A DNA stretch of 64,000 nucleotides from Brachypodium distachyon (Eukaryota > Streptophyta > Magnoliopsida > Poales > Poaceae), in NCBI RefSeq assembly GCF_000005505.3, contig NC_016131.3, forward strand, positions 48,345,355 through 48,409,354. The letters run 5' to 3'. Under the pieces are notes generated by a model. It was not told where the DNA came from, did not search any database, and saw only the letters and a list, made by a program, of their open reading frames with translations. Below, piece after piece: positions 28,788 through 40,550 of this stretch (its first letter is position 1; every line of letters starts with the position of its first letter). A program made the position numbers and the translations under genes.

Positions 28788-31666
28788 GGCTGCCTAGCTG
28801 GGACTCTACCTCCTGCCTAGCTGGCTTGATTGGGTCCGCGCGCTATTGTACCTTCAGCTGTCTCTCCTGTTGCGTTGGGTTGGAATTAAGTTTGGATTAA
28901 TTGTGATCTGCGTTTGTGGGATAGGGACGTGTCTGTAGTGGAAAATATCAACGGCTAGCTGCTGCTGCTACCTCTAAACCGCAACTACCACAAGCAATAT
29001 GCACCTGACCGGGAGTCCGGGAGGAGGGGGTCAACGACTTGTTTCGAGGAGGCATGTCTCCGGATTTTGTTTCGGTTGATTCATGGCTTGTGATGGAAAT
29101 CAGGTCATATATATTCTTTTCTTTGTGTCACTCCCTTAGAAACAAAAGGTCGTGCTAACATTTCGATTACTAAGTTACTTACATCTTCCAAAGAGTGCCA
29201 TGTTAGGCTTAGTAATGTGTAGTTTTAGACGGTTATTGGGATTTTTTTAAAAGACTAGATAAATGTCTCGTGCTTTGCTACGTGGCAACAAATAAAAATG
29301 TCGAAGCAATGATCAAAGAGTCGTGTTATTTGTGTAAACGTGGGTGTGAAGAACTGTGATTACATGATTTCGGGTCGTTTCATAAGAAACATCAGTATCT
29401 TTTCCTTCATTACTTTGTCTCTCTCTTGGGAAAATCTTTCCCACTCTAGCTCGGCATACCTTGGACGTCACGTGTACGTGCCTTCCTAGCTCTAAGAAAC
29501 GTTTGCGCATTTTTCGTCGCCTTTCACGATGGATGACGGAGGGAGTATATATCAAGTGTCACACGTCAGCGTGTATCAAGTGAATGGCAACATATATCCT
29601 TACCCCTTCTCTTGGCGCAAGGCAACATCGCGTGCATGGCATTAGCGTCGTTGGTAGGCCTTTCGTTCTTTTCTTAGTGAAATGGCATTATATTAGTTTG
29701 AATTCCATTGTACTATAGTTCAAAGATTTATATGAATTCAATGTAATCTAAAATGCTATGCTTAATGCACTAAAATAGAGGGGTAATAAAGCAATATGTA
29801 ACAGAAAAAATGGCATTCTCTCAATTGTATATCACAAAGATGTACAATGAGCGAAATGTGTGAAATTTCAATCATATTAAGGGGCAATAACATGGATGTT
29901 ATTGTTTCGTTTAACAAGATTAATGCTTGTGTTATGCAAGAAATTAGAGAGTAATGCCTGGCCACACATGCACATAAGTTTGGACGAATCAATAATGCCA
30001 ACGAAATGTAGATGACATTTGGAAGAAGAAGCAACATACCCATGCTAATCCTTCCTTCACTTCCACTCCGACAATGCCAGGAGATGGATTATGGTAGTCA
30101 AAGATTTAGATAGGGCAAGTGAGTGGATAACTTAGGACTTAGGAAATGGTGTTGATAAGTTCCGGAGTTTTGAGAGGTTTCTTGTTGTTGAGTACTTGGA
30201 GTTTGATTGTCTAGTCAATATATCATGAGAAAATGGTGATGGTTCGACGATTGGGCCTGTGGAAAGGATGAGTGTGGGAGCGGAGGGGAAGAAGCGTGCA
30301 ACACCATCACCAACTCCCCTTTAATAGCAAGGATAAGAGTAGAGGTCAAGAGAAGTAGCAGGAGATGATGAACATACATACGTTAAGGGATCAACTCCCT
30401 CACTCGCCACATTCCCGGCCAGGTTCAGTGAACCCATCCTGGAAATCAGGTACTACGTAGCATATATGGAGAGACATGATAACTGGCGTAATGCCTGCTC
30501 GATTCGATTTAGTAAGTGAAGAAGAAACATGATTCTCGGATCACCAGTTTCTAGCCTGATCTTACCTGCCTACCAGCGCCACACATCTAAAATGCACCAA
30601 GCAGAAAAAACAAACAGAGCAAGAATTGGATGAATATATGAACAATAAAAAGAAAGGAATCACGATCGATGAATATGCAATTTTGGACGGATCCGCGTTG
30701 CCAGCTGGGTGGGCGAAAGGGAATCTCAACCAACATATATTCAGCCAATCACAGATCTAGCGAGGAGCAACACTGCACTGGGAGCAAGCAACGTAGTACC
30801 AATCAACGTCTTCAGATTTCAGATGATGGTCCTTAATTAATTACATAGTACTGTATCGTAAAACAGCTTCTTCTACGAACTGACAAGCTGCCTAGCTGAT
30901 TAAGCTAGGTCCAAAATAATGGGATCCACGAGTAACATGCACCTTAATTTTAATAAAAAGCAAAAATAAGATACTACTCACACTTCATCAGACTCAGTTA
31001 ATTCTCGTTTCAAAATTAGAGTCAGCTAATTAAGGAGAACAAACACCGTCTCAAAAAAAATACTACTTCCTCCGTCCAACAAACTAACAAATGATGTCTC
31101 AATTTTGACTAAATTTGAAAGCATTTATACATTAAGTTATGTGTAGATACATCTAAATTTTAACAAATTTGAGATATTTTTTGTTAAACGGGGAGTAGGA
31201 GAACAAAAGAGAGCCACCGAGCTTTCTCTCTCACGGATCTGTACTCCCAGGCCAGCCGCCCGATCACGCACACTGTGCTTTTTTGGCCGTCTGATCATCA
31301 TAGAACGAAAAACCCTGATTTATTTGATCAACCAGAATAGGAGCAGAGAAGATCACGGAACATGTCAACATCTTCAAATGGTCCTATGTATTCATTCAGC
31401 CACAAATAACTTAATGAGAGCTAGCTTCGTAGGTGCATACTGGCGAGATGAAGCTTTTTTTTTTAGAACTACTGGCGAGATGAAGCTGTTCAGGAGAAAC
31501 TTTGTCATTTTGTGTTCTTGTTTTCTTTTGTCGAGAACATGGTCTGCTCTTTTTAGACAGACTTGCAAATTTATTAGAAGCCTACATTTTTTGTATGGGC
31601 CTCATTCTTGGGCCTCTGGGCTTCCTCTAGTTTCTTCCGTGGGCCCATTTCGTGGTATAGATCCGG
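28788..31666. other. Intergenic region between divergent OPT and PPR genes
   Basis: The region holds the promoters of both flanking genes. MITE remnants lie at 28544-28600, just inside the first OPT intron, and near 29535, and one Stowaway stands at 31066-31195. The remainder, about 29150-31050, is AT-rich without recognised features. No gene is supported. Confidence 0.55.
31066..31195. mobile_element. Stowaway MITE of the CCGTCCAACAAA family
   Basis: TA flanks; left end CTTCCTCCGTCCAACAAACT, centre with TACATTAAGTTATGTGTAGA, right end TTGTTAAACGGGGAG. The inner sequence matches the elements at 15212, 39127 and 50270. Confidence 0.8.
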
Positions 31667-33493
31667 ATGGGCCTTTTCTCCTTGGGGATCCAGGACTCGA
31701 TGCCGGCCCCCATGGAGGAAGCGAAGCGGCTGCACGCGCGCTTGCTCCGCGGGGGCGCGCGCCGCCTGCAGCCGCTCCTCCTCCGCGTCCTCGCCGCTGG
31801 CGACCACCGCTACGCCGCGCTCCTCCTCGCCTCCTACCCTTCCGCGTCCTCTCCCCACTCCGCGCCGCTCCACGACCGCCTGCTCCACGCGCTCGCTAAC
31901 TCGCTCCCGCGCCCGAGCCCGCTCCTCCTCCCCACCTTCGCCCGCGCCCACCGCCTCCGCCTCCTCACGCCTCTATCCTTCACATTCCTCCTCTCCTCCC
32001 CCGCCGCCGCCTCTCACGCGCCCTTCGCGCTCTGCTCCCACGCGCTGCTGGTCAAGTCCGGCCACTTCGCGTCCGGCGACCCCTTCCTCGGCTCCGCGCT
32101 CGTCTCCTTCTACGCCAAGAGCCGCCTCCTGGACGAGGCCAGGCGGGTGTTCGACGAAATGCCGCGCAGGGACACGGCCGTGTACAACGCGCTCCTGTCG
32201 GCCTACGCGAGGTGCGGCCTTGTCGACGCGGCGGAGAAGCTGTTCGGGGAAATGACGGAGAGGAACGTGGTTTCCTGGACCGCGATGGTGTCCGGTTACG
32301 CGCAGAACGGGCGGCATGAGGCGGCGGTGGAGACGTTCCTGGAGATGTGGGAGGGGGCCGGTGTGCAGCCAAATGAGCTGACCGTGAGCAGTGTGCTGCC
32401 TGCATGCGCGGCTGTCGGGGCGATGGAGCTGGGGACGAAGGTGGAGGAGTACGCCAGGGGTAAAGGACACCTGGGGAATGTGTTCGTGACAAATGCACTG
32501 TTGGAGATGTATGCGAAGTGTGGAAGCATTCAAAGAGCTTGGCAGGTGTTTCAGGGGATTGGTCATCGGCGAGATCTGTGTTCTTGGAACACAATGATCA
32601 TGGCCTTTGCGGTGCATGGTCTGTGGATGGAAGCCCTTGCCTTGTTCCATAAGCTGAGGGTGAGGATTTCTTGCTCAAATAGCCTTGTGTACTTCTTTTC
32701 GATACCAACTCATGTCATTTCAATGCAATTTTTCTTTCAAAGATAACACTTGGCAGAGGAAAGAAAAGCTTTTTTAGCATAGAACTAGTGATCTGTAATC
32801 TTAAAACAGCCTTTCCGATTATAACATTTCAAGATGCAATATTTCACATGTTTCCTTGTGAAACTTGAAGCTGATTTTACTATTTAGATGACAGGGGTCA
32901 AGCCAGATGGTATTACATTTGTTGGAGTCATCTTGGCTTGCACTCATGGTGGCTTGGTGGATGAAGGCAAGCTAATCTTCAACTCGATGGAAGCAGACTT
33001 CAGTATTAATCCAAGAATTGAGCACTATGGTTGTATGGTTGATCTGCTTGGGCGTGCTGGTCTCTTGAAAGAAGCTTACAGTATGATAATTAGCATGCCA
33101 GCGGAGCCTGATGCCGTCATTTGGGGAGCCTTGCTTGGTGCCTGCAGCTTCCATGGCAACATAGAACTGGCAGAAACAGCGGTGGACAAACTCATGTATC
33201 TTGAGCCACAAAATACAGCAAACCTAGTGATCCTTTCCAACATATACGCGTCATCTGGTAAATGGGATGGTGTTGCCCAGGTCTGGAAGTTACTCAAGGA
33301 GAAAGACCACAAGAAATCAGCTGGGTACAGCTTCATTGAATTAGATGGCAGGATGCACAAGTTCCTTGTTGAGGATATGTCACATCCAATATTTGAGGAG
33401 ATATACAAAACCCTGGATAGTGTCACAATGATCATGAAGCTTGTTAACTTAGAAAATATGGAAGAAGTGGTAGGCTGTTTTTGTTACCTCTAG
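31667..33493 (+). CDS. PLS-class PPR protein with E-type tail, two exons, 532 aa
   Basis: Exon 1 is 31667-32659 (ending AAGCTGAGG|GTGAGG); exon 2 is 32888-33493 (TATTTAG|ATGACA). The phase is kept. Motifs alternate in length, as in the PLS class: LVSFYAKSRLLDEARRVFDE, then ALLSAYARCGLVDAAEKLFG, VVSWTAMVSGYAQNGRHEAA, NALLEMYAKCGS and SWNTMIMAFAVHG. Exon 2 carries the final repeats (HYGCMVDLLGRAGLLKEA) and the E/E+ tail (LSNIYASSGKWDGVAQV.., SFIELDGRMHKFLVEDMSHP). No DYW deaminase domain follows. Proteins of this kind specify C-to-U editing sites in mitochondria or plastids, with a DYW protein supplied in trans. The overall order resembles Arabidopsis At5g08510 as I recall it. A downstream ATG at 31700 (MPAPMEEAKRLHARLL) is an alternative start. 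Confidence 0.88.
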
Positions 33494-35513
33494 TTATGTA
33501 GCATGTAACCCCCTGGAGATGCGAAGAAACTGTGGTAATGTTCTCTGAGATTGCCCATGAACTTCTTGCTCTGAGCTTTCATATCAAACTGACACACAAA
33601 GGAATTGATCAAGGTGGCAAACTGGCAACAGAAGAGATGAGAAATCAAGTGAATGCATAGCACCACCTTGGACATCGACTCTTCTCTTTTTTCCTATAAA
33701 TCAAAATCGATGTTTATCTTGTGCTTGCTATTAATGGTTGCAAGACCATACGGCGTATTGCAGATAAACCATGGAAGATCTAGCCCAAGAAGGTACATTT
33801 TTCTTTAAATTTCAAAGTCCATATCTGACAACTGACATGATAAGTAAATGAACATAAACTACTGGTGTATAATTTGGTTTGTTAGTGTATGTGCTTCACT
33901 TGCTTATGCTTTCTGCTTTGCTGCATTCGGCTAAATTCCCTTGCTAATTAGCTATTTGTCATGGCAGGTACCAGCTCACACAAAGAAACTTCAGACTAGT
34001 TAAAATCATCAGGCTATGGCACTCTCATTGGATTCCTCAGATTTATAATGAGGAATGGGTGCTATCGTCGTTGTGCCCACTGTGTTCTTGGTTTCCCTTT
34101 ACACTCACTTTCAGATATAGTTTGGAGATCTCCCTCGTCTTTGCTGGGAACAGGGAAAATTCAGAAGCCTCATTTGTCGTTGATCCACCTGTATATTTTG
34201 CCATGCTTTCGTGGAATTAGCTTGAGCTACTTTGGTGCTTGAGAAGATAAAACTGCAACTTTTTTATGAGCTGTGTACATCAATCTAGATATCGTAAGTG
34301 GCCACTGCCTAAGTTGTGTGTGTGAACATACTAGCAGAAACAAGGAAACAGATGTGTTCACATAGGACACTGGTCAATGTGCTTGTGAAGAACACTTCCA
34401 TTCAGGTCATTTTCACAACTAGTTACTTGATGTGACTCGCTGCACTTGCAAGCAACTGACTAGTGAAGTAATAAGTTTCTTTCCCTACTTCAGGATTTCT
34501 ATTCTTTTGGTCGGTTGGAGTAATTCTCAAATGGGATTATTTCTTGGCATTTCTCAAGAACTTCTGATGCAAGAGAGGTGTGATTTATGACCATTGATAG
34601 CATATTGGAATCAAGAGCTACAGAATGCCAATTGGATGCTTTTTTGTATAATTGTATGTGTATAGTATCTTCAGAAACCAAACGGATAAGCTGAATGGAG
34701 ACTCTGGGAAAATAATGACTATTCTGAGTCATGAGAAGTTGACACCTGATGTCTTGAAATTGATTTATGTACATCTATACCGCATAATGCCATGTAGTTA
34801 ACATTTAAATAGAGCCCAGTTAAAACCAGCCCCAAATAGACCGTGCTGGTAGAAAATTAATGGCAAGGATAGACCTTGGAAGACTTCGAAGACCCTGATT
34901 TTGTCAGAGATGATTATCTCACATTTTCGTTGTCCATATTAAATAATAATATGTCTCCATCAGCTAACAGGAAAACAAAATCTTGTTCGAATCAAACTGA
35001 ATTAAGAACAAGAAGCTGAATCAGCCTGACGGCCCCCATTACTTAATGGTTGACCCGGACCCCAAGTCTTGGTAACCGATCTTCTCGTGTCGACACCGAG
35101 ATTAATCCTAGGTGGAATTTTCCTTGCATCGAACGGCCACGGAGGTTTGTTTAATCTAGATCGTAGATCGGTAGCGTGGTCGGTCTCTTAGCCACATAAG
35201 ACTATTGCTAATTGGGTGAGAGAGGGGCCATGAAAAGGATTGCTACCTAATCATCTGGTTGGAACCTGTCAAGATTCCTGCACTTGTACTAGTGTTGTGT
35301 ATATCTTGAGCAGATCACCATTTGACTAGAGAATTTCTTTTGTTTTTGAACACGACCTGAAACAATGATGCAATTATGAGGATGTTGTTCCTTCTAAAAA
35401 TAGCTTAGCTGTGATGTTCCTAGACGCAGGTCCATGAACATGCTCAAGGTTACACATGCTGTTATTACTGTTTCTGCGATTACAAGGAAGGTGTGGGTTT
35501 TATCATGATCCAT

Positions 35514-35660
35514 AGAGCATAAAATCCCTGTCTGAATTCAGCTCTGTGTGATGATTTGTTATTTATAAGAGCATAAAATCCCTGTCTGAATTCAGCTCCA
35601 TGTGATGTGACTTGTTATCTTAAGAACATAAAATCCATGTGTTGAATTCAGCTCCATGTG
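35514..35660. repeat. Tandem repeat, unit about 55 bp, 2.7 copies
   Basis: Three copies of AGAGCATAAAATCCCTGTCT followed by GAATTCAGCTC(T/C)(G/A)TGTGATG start at 35514, 35568 and 35623. The third has a shifted middle (CCATGTGTTGAATTC) and is cut short. Confidence 0.8.
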
Positions 35661-36120
35661 ATTACAGATTAGATCCTTCAAGAGGTACAACTGTCATGAA
35701 AAAGATAAATGTTTCAAAACAGGTCTGGAACAGATAATTAAGCCCCAAACAAACAAACAGACAATAAAAAACAGGTGATGATCATTGTCGTCAGAAGACT
35801 CGAGGTCATCGCCCACCGGCAACGAATGGAGACTTCGTTTTCAGATGATGTAACCATATGAGTCGTCAAGGTGAGGTCAGACCATGCCAGTTTGCTCATG
35901 CAGCTGTTCACAACTGGAACTAGCATAAGCTTAACAGCTGGAATTATTTGAGACAACAACTAACAAGGCAATCTTGTATTGATTGATGTTTATTTCAGTT
36001 GGTGTATTCACTGTTCAGTGAACCTTTCTGATTATAGGTGATTACGGCAGGTATCAAACGGGATTATCATAATCACACTGCAGTGGCAAACAGAAACGGA
36101 GACAGGGAAAGCGGCCTGCG

Positions 36121-36130
36121 TTTATAAATA
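36121..36130 (+). promoter_or_regulatory. TATA box of the RING-H2 gene
   Basis: TTTATAAATA stands about 30 bases upstream of the likely transcription start near 36152. The leader is spliced: donor ACAAG|GTAAGC at 36261/36262, acceptor CCTGCAG|GT at 36559/36560, which leaves the ATG at 36595. Confidence 0.6.
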
Positions 36131-36594
36131 CTTTGGAGCTAACCACCACCCACCATCTCATTAACAAAGCTTCCATCCATCCAACCTTGAGAAGAGGTGA
36201 GAGCTCTCAGCTAGGAGAAGAGAAGAGCAGGCCGAAGGAGAATCGAAGAAACAGAGACAAGGTAAGCATCTCCTCCAATCAATCATGTTCTTGACTCCTC
36301 CTTTTCTCTCCCTTGGGTTTATTCATATCTAGAAAGTTCAATTGTTCGTCACCCACTTTACTCTTCGTCCCATGAATCGTCCAAAAAAAAGTTTCCTCAA
36401 ATTCGTTCCAGAGAGAGAATTCTTCTCCAGTTTTTTTCTTCTTCCAAGATGAATTCTTATGTCAAATCAAGGAAGGTTTGGCATCTTGTTCATGACCAGA
36501 ATTTTTTCTTGATGCTAATCAACTCTGAGAGGATGCTCCTCCTCTTCCATGGCCTGCAGGTAACTCCTGGCTGTTGCCTCAGGAGTCAGTAACC

Positions 36595-38101
36595 ATGGCC
36601 ACAGTGGGGCCGCCTGGCGCCATGTGGAGGGTCACCGTGCACTACGTCACCTCCGACAGCGATGAAGCCAACTTTGATGGCCTTCTCGAGTTTGGTATTG
36701 ATGATGTTCTTCATGATCAGGTACATATACAATGGTTGATATTAGCATCTGTACTTCCTGTTCAGTTCTTGTTTAGTTGTTTGGTAATTCTAGTTAGAAA
36801 AATAGAGATGGTACCCCTGGCCTCTGCCGATGCACAACCATGGTATATCTGAATTCGGAAACCTTTTATGGTATTGTTCTTTCTGAATTTTGTTTAGGAG
36901 AGCCTGTACCAATCTATCATGGGTGCGAAAACCACTGGTCCATCTGAGAGCTCACACTACTGCCATGGGGAGAGCAGCAGTGGCACTATAGAGACCTCAG
37001 CAGTTTCAGATGAACAGATCGCCGCCGACTTCGAATACGCTATGCAGCTGCAGGAGATGGAGGATCTAACGATCGAAACGCCTCCGAACGACGACGAACA
37101 GGACGGTATGCGATGCACAATGCCTGTGATTCAAATTCAGCCAAGGTACATGGTGCTGAAACTGTTGATCACCTGATATATTGGTGTTTTGGCTTAAATT
37201 CAGACATAAGCTGTGTTGATTCCCCATCAGACACTGATGATGATGATGATCACCACAATGATCATGATGAAGAAGAGGTGATTATTATGCATGCGGCTCG
37301 ATAATTATTTCTTGAGCTAATTATTTGCTATTTAAATCAAACTAAATATTCTGATATCGGCACACAGGCCGACAATGATGATGACAACGATGATATTGAT
37401 CCAGACAGCATGACATATGAGGTTTGTGGTGTAAGAAATTTTCACGTTGTTTTGTGTTACATGTCCAAAGGCCCTATAGGGCCCCTGTTCGGAAATCCAG
37501 AAAAAAAAAATCTAATTCCCATAGAAATCACGGTTTTCAAAGTTTTCTGATTCCAATCCCTTCTTTGGTAACAATTCCAGCAAATGCAGGAACTTGTGGA
37601 ATCAGTAGGAAATGAGAGCAGAGGTTTATCTGACGAACTCATGTCATTTCTGGTGCCATGGAAGTACAAGGACAGGTCAGGGTTCTTCTCAAGGAAGACT
37701 AACAACCTTGATGAGTGAGTCCACAACCTTCTCCATCAAATTACTCATGATAACAAAAAGTTATCTATCTTTGTACTAATGATTTTCTCTTCTTCTTTGG
37801 TTCCTTGGACCAATGGATGCATGCAGCTGTTCGATATGTCTGTCAGCTTTCAGAAACCGAGAGAGGCTCATAACCTTGCCCTGCAAACATAATTATCATG
37901 CAGGTTGCGTTACTAAATGGCTCAAGATCGACAAGGTAAACGTTTTATGTTTTGTCCAGCTTTAGATCAAGATTCTCAAAATGGTTTTTATGGTAAACTT
38001 GAGACAAATCATGGCTTTGTGTACTGCAAATTGTGACGTGTGTTTGTTTTGTGAAACAGACCTGCCCAGTTTGCAAATACGAAGTGTTCGGACCATCCTA
38101 G
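36595..38101 (+). CDS. RING-H2 E3 ubiquitin ligase, BIG BROTHER-like, seven coding exons, 248 aa
   Basis: Coding exons: 36595-36720, 36898-37105, 37204-37277, 37368-37421, 37581-37714, 37827-37935, 38060-38101; 747 bases in frame. The N-terminus (MWRVTVHYVTSDSDEANFDG) carries the V-HYV pattern of BIG BROTHER/BB-like ligases. The middle is highly acidic, with poly-Asp stretches encoded by GAT repeats, and has the block IAADFEYAMQLQEMEDL. The RING-H2 finger lies at the end: CSIC, then CKHNYHAGC, WLKIDK and CPVCKYEVFG, giving the C3H2C3 ligands in order. These enzymes transfer ubiquitin from an E2; the best-known member limits organ size by promoting turnover of growth regulators. Substrates cannot be told from sequence. 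A decayed copy of the last intron and exon lies about 2.1 kb downstream. Confidence 0.88.
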
Positions 38102-38651
38102 ATCTCACCATCAGATGGCATCTTCTACTCATCCAGTAGAAAAACAAGAAAAGGAACTCATCAGCAAGTGCTCGCATTGGCAGGGATTCTAGTTCGGAAT
38201 CACTTTTCTCCTCTTGTAATTTGGCATTGTAATGATTTCCGTAAGCTTAATAGCATAAGTCAAGCTGGTTTTCTTGGTTCTTCGTCATGTTTCTTTTTTC
38301 TAACCTGGTGTTCTAGTGCTATCTATACCTCTCTTGGGGTTTTGAAAAAATGAGGATATTCGAATTGAAAAAAAAAACAAGAAACTGAAAAAGGTTTAAT
38401 TTGATATATACCAGTGCGATTCATGCATTTTCCAAATATGCAAGAATTGGTGGTATGAGTAGATCCAGTTCAGTTTTCAATTAACCTGACGCTCGAGTTG
38501 GCCGGACACCTGATGAAGAGCACGGAAGATGGTCCCCGTCCTCCTCCCCGGCGGCGCCGCCGGCCATCTTCGAGTCGCCCGTCATCGTCGACGAGGCCTT
38601 CCACGGTGGCGGCCCGCTTCTTCGGAGGCGACGCCGTCGGACATCGCGGTC

Positions 38652-38826
38652 GGCCCAATGGCGTACTGGATGGGTGTGTTCGAGGGTTGGGCCGAAGTTT
38701 TGTGGGCCGAGCTGGGCTTCATTTGAGCTGCTGCGGGTGTGTGTGTCTGTTAGCGTCGCGTGGTATTTGGAATTTTAGTCCCACCTCGTGAGGCGACGGA
38801 GGAGCCACGGGGGCGGCTGCCTATAA
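38652..38826 (+). promoter_or_regulatory. Monocot snRNA-type promoter (MSP elements, USE and TATA)
   Basis: The USE element GTCCCACCTCG (38778-38788) differs from the plant consensus RTCCCACATCG at one base. TATAA begins at 38822, leaving 33 bases between the two, the spacing of RNA polymerase II snRNA genes; polymerase III units are about one helical turn shorter. Upstream stand four copies of the monocot-specific element RGCCCR or its complement: 38652-38657, 38688-38693, 38703-38708 and 38713-38718. The combination is unlikely by chance. Confidence 0.7.
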
Positions 38827-38852
38827 GAGGGCCGCGGGATGGCTTCCGCAAA

Positions 38853-39035
38853 GATTTAACCCGTCCCTGCGGGGGGTGAGAGGCGACTCGTTGATGATCG
38901 TTCAGTGACTGACGGCGTCGCGCCGACACCCATAAACCGAACACGTTTGCCAAGGTGCGAGCGATGCCCCGCTCCTACTTTGGGCGGGCTCGCGCGCCAA
39001 TTTTTGGAAGGCCCTGTCATACCGGGGCCTACGCG
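38853..39035 (+). ncRNA. Candidate Sm-class small RNA of unknown identity
   Basis: If transcription starts about 30 bases after the TATA box, the RNA begins near 38853. It contains a hairpin at 38957-38993 (outer stem GCGAGC/GCTCGC, loop with CCTACTTT). A canonical Sm site AATTTTTGG follows at 38999-39007. Directly after it comes a perfect 8-bp terminal hairpin, AGGCCCTG / CGGGGCCT, at 39009-39030. Sm site plus 3' hairpin is the 3' architecture of Sm-class snRNAs. I compared it by eye with U1, U2, U4, U5, U11, U12 and U4atac and found no convincing match at the 5' end. The loop CCTACTTT equals the one in U12 and nearly that of U6atac. It could be a diverged snRNA, a lineage-specific one or a decayed copy. 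The 5' and 3' ends are estimates. Confidence 0.45.
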
Positions 39036-39126
39036 ACAGTGACGTCAACGTTCAGAGGGGTTCAAAATTGGTTTTGCGTTGGATGAGGCCTGTGAAAGTA
39101 TTCTACAGATGGGTTCTAAAGCATCC

Positions 39127-39233
39127 TTAGTCAAATACATCATTTGAATGCATTTATGAATTTATACACTAAGTCATGTCTAGATACATTTAAATTTTGA
39201 CAAACTTGAAACATCTTTTGTTGGACGGAGGAA
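39127..39233. mobile_element. Left-truncated Stowaway MITE
   Basis: The right two thirds (ACTAAGTCATGTCTAGATAC to TTTTGTTGGACGGAGGAAG) match the element family at 15212 and 50270; the left terminal CTCCCTCCGT is lost. Confidence 0.65.
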
Positions 39234-40149
39234 GAAAAATACATATGACAGGGAAAATTAGTGGTTTCATCAAAACGTTGTTATGGAAAATAAGTGCGCC
39301 TTTCAGAGTTTCGAATTCCAAAAGCAGTCTACATTTTAAGAAACACTAGATTTTGGATTTCCCAGCACTTCACAGACACAGCAAGAGAAAAAAACGGTTG
39401 CAATGTTGCCAATACTTGATGGTAGAAGACGTAAATTAGGCCATATATGACGGTCTTATAAGAGAAGGTAGTCGTACATCTGATAAAGTTGACACATCAA
39501 TATATTTTTAATAGGTTCGGTCGAGCCCGCGGGTGCAACTTAGCCCTATGTTAAGAAAGGCTTTGAAGAAACCGTTAGCCTCACATGTTCGGACTGGACA
39601 GATATTTCCGAGTCACTTGGTGTGATAGATCCTTCGAGGCCGTCTCGGCCTTGGACCGAACGGGTTTTACCGAGTAATCAGGTGGAGATACACTTGAGAC
39701 ACTAACCCGATTCATTTCCCTTGAGTCCGGACTGAACGGGTCTTTCTAAAATATTGGAACTAGATCCCCTTCGAAGCTTCTAACTCTCCACTTGAGTTTA
39801 TTCAAGTCGAGTGTGGGTGATAGATAGCCCTTTGTAGAAATGTTATATAGGCTAAAAAGTCAGTGACAAAAGAAATTAGCTATCATTGAAGGGAAGGGAG
39901 AGAAAAAATGAAAAAAATAATAAACTATTAGTCTATGGCTCATGGTAGACTAGGGCATGAGCGGATAATCATTATTATTAGTCCACGGTGACGGTGGACT
40001 ATGTGGCATGTCCTCTCCTGTCTTGGCTTCTTGCTTCTAACTCTGTTACATTTATCTCATTTAGGTCCTTCCCTCCATGTAACCATGGTACAAAGATTTA
40101 AGTTGTTAAATTTCAATGACCCGTGCCATGCAGGTTTTGTCTCAGCATG

Positions 40150-40550
40150 GTTTTATGGTAAACATGGGACAAATCAGGGCTCTGTGCACCGCAATTTGTG
40201 ACATGCGTATTGCTTTTTTTATAACTGTTGTGACATACTGACATGCGTATTGCTTCCCAGTTTGCTAATACGAAGTGTTTGTGCCTTCCAGGCATCTCAT
40301 CCTCAGCTGGAATCGTCTACTCTTCAAGTGTAGAAAACAAAAACATGGGCAAGTACTCCGATTAGCACAGATTTGTAGTTCAAAAACATGGGCAAGCTTA
40401 AAACTGTATAAATCAAAGTGAAATTTTCTTGCTCTTGACATACTTTTTTTTAGCCTGCTGTTCTAGTAAGGAGTACTGTATATTCCTTTATTGGGTTTAT
40501 GCACAGACGAGGAATATTCAAATCGAATTGAAAAAGGAAATTCAAGAATT
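40150..40550 (+). pseudogene. Decayed duplicate of the RING-H2 gene 3' end
   Basis: GCATGGTTTTATGGTAAACA, GGACAAATCAGGGCTCTGTG and CAGTTTGCTAATACGAAGTG match in order the last intron and exon of the RING gene (37979-38090). Further matches extend through its 3' UTR, to ATATTCAAATCGAATTGAAAAAGG. The exon copy has lost the TGCCC start of its CPVC block and its stop codon. A stretch GTGACATGCGTATTGCTT is locally doubled (about 40199 and 40238). Confidence 0.78.

Larger units (their letters stand above)
33494..36150. other. Intergenic region with a 55-bp tandem repeat
   Basis: The left part is probably 3' UTR of the PPR gene, possibly spliced: AAGAAG|GTACAT at 33790 and CATGGCAG|GTACCA at 33967 would make an intron. 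The tandem repeat lies at 35514-35660. No convincing gene is present. Confidence 0.5.

Noticed and set aside
38498..38791. Pro/Arg-rich frame upstream of the snRNA-like unit
   Set aside because: Low-complexity GC-rich translation without homologue-like blocks; the region is better explained by promoter elements.
38885..38915. Possible C/D-box snoRNA (TGATGAT followed by CTGA)
   Set aside because: The C- and D-like boxes are only about 20 bases apart with no terminal stem and no second box pair.
38920..38945. CCCATAAACCGAAC as a possible telomerase RNA template
   Set aside because: It does not contain the plant telomere template (permuted CCCTAAA), and the promoter spacing is of polymerase II type rather than the polymerase III type used by plant telomerase RNA.
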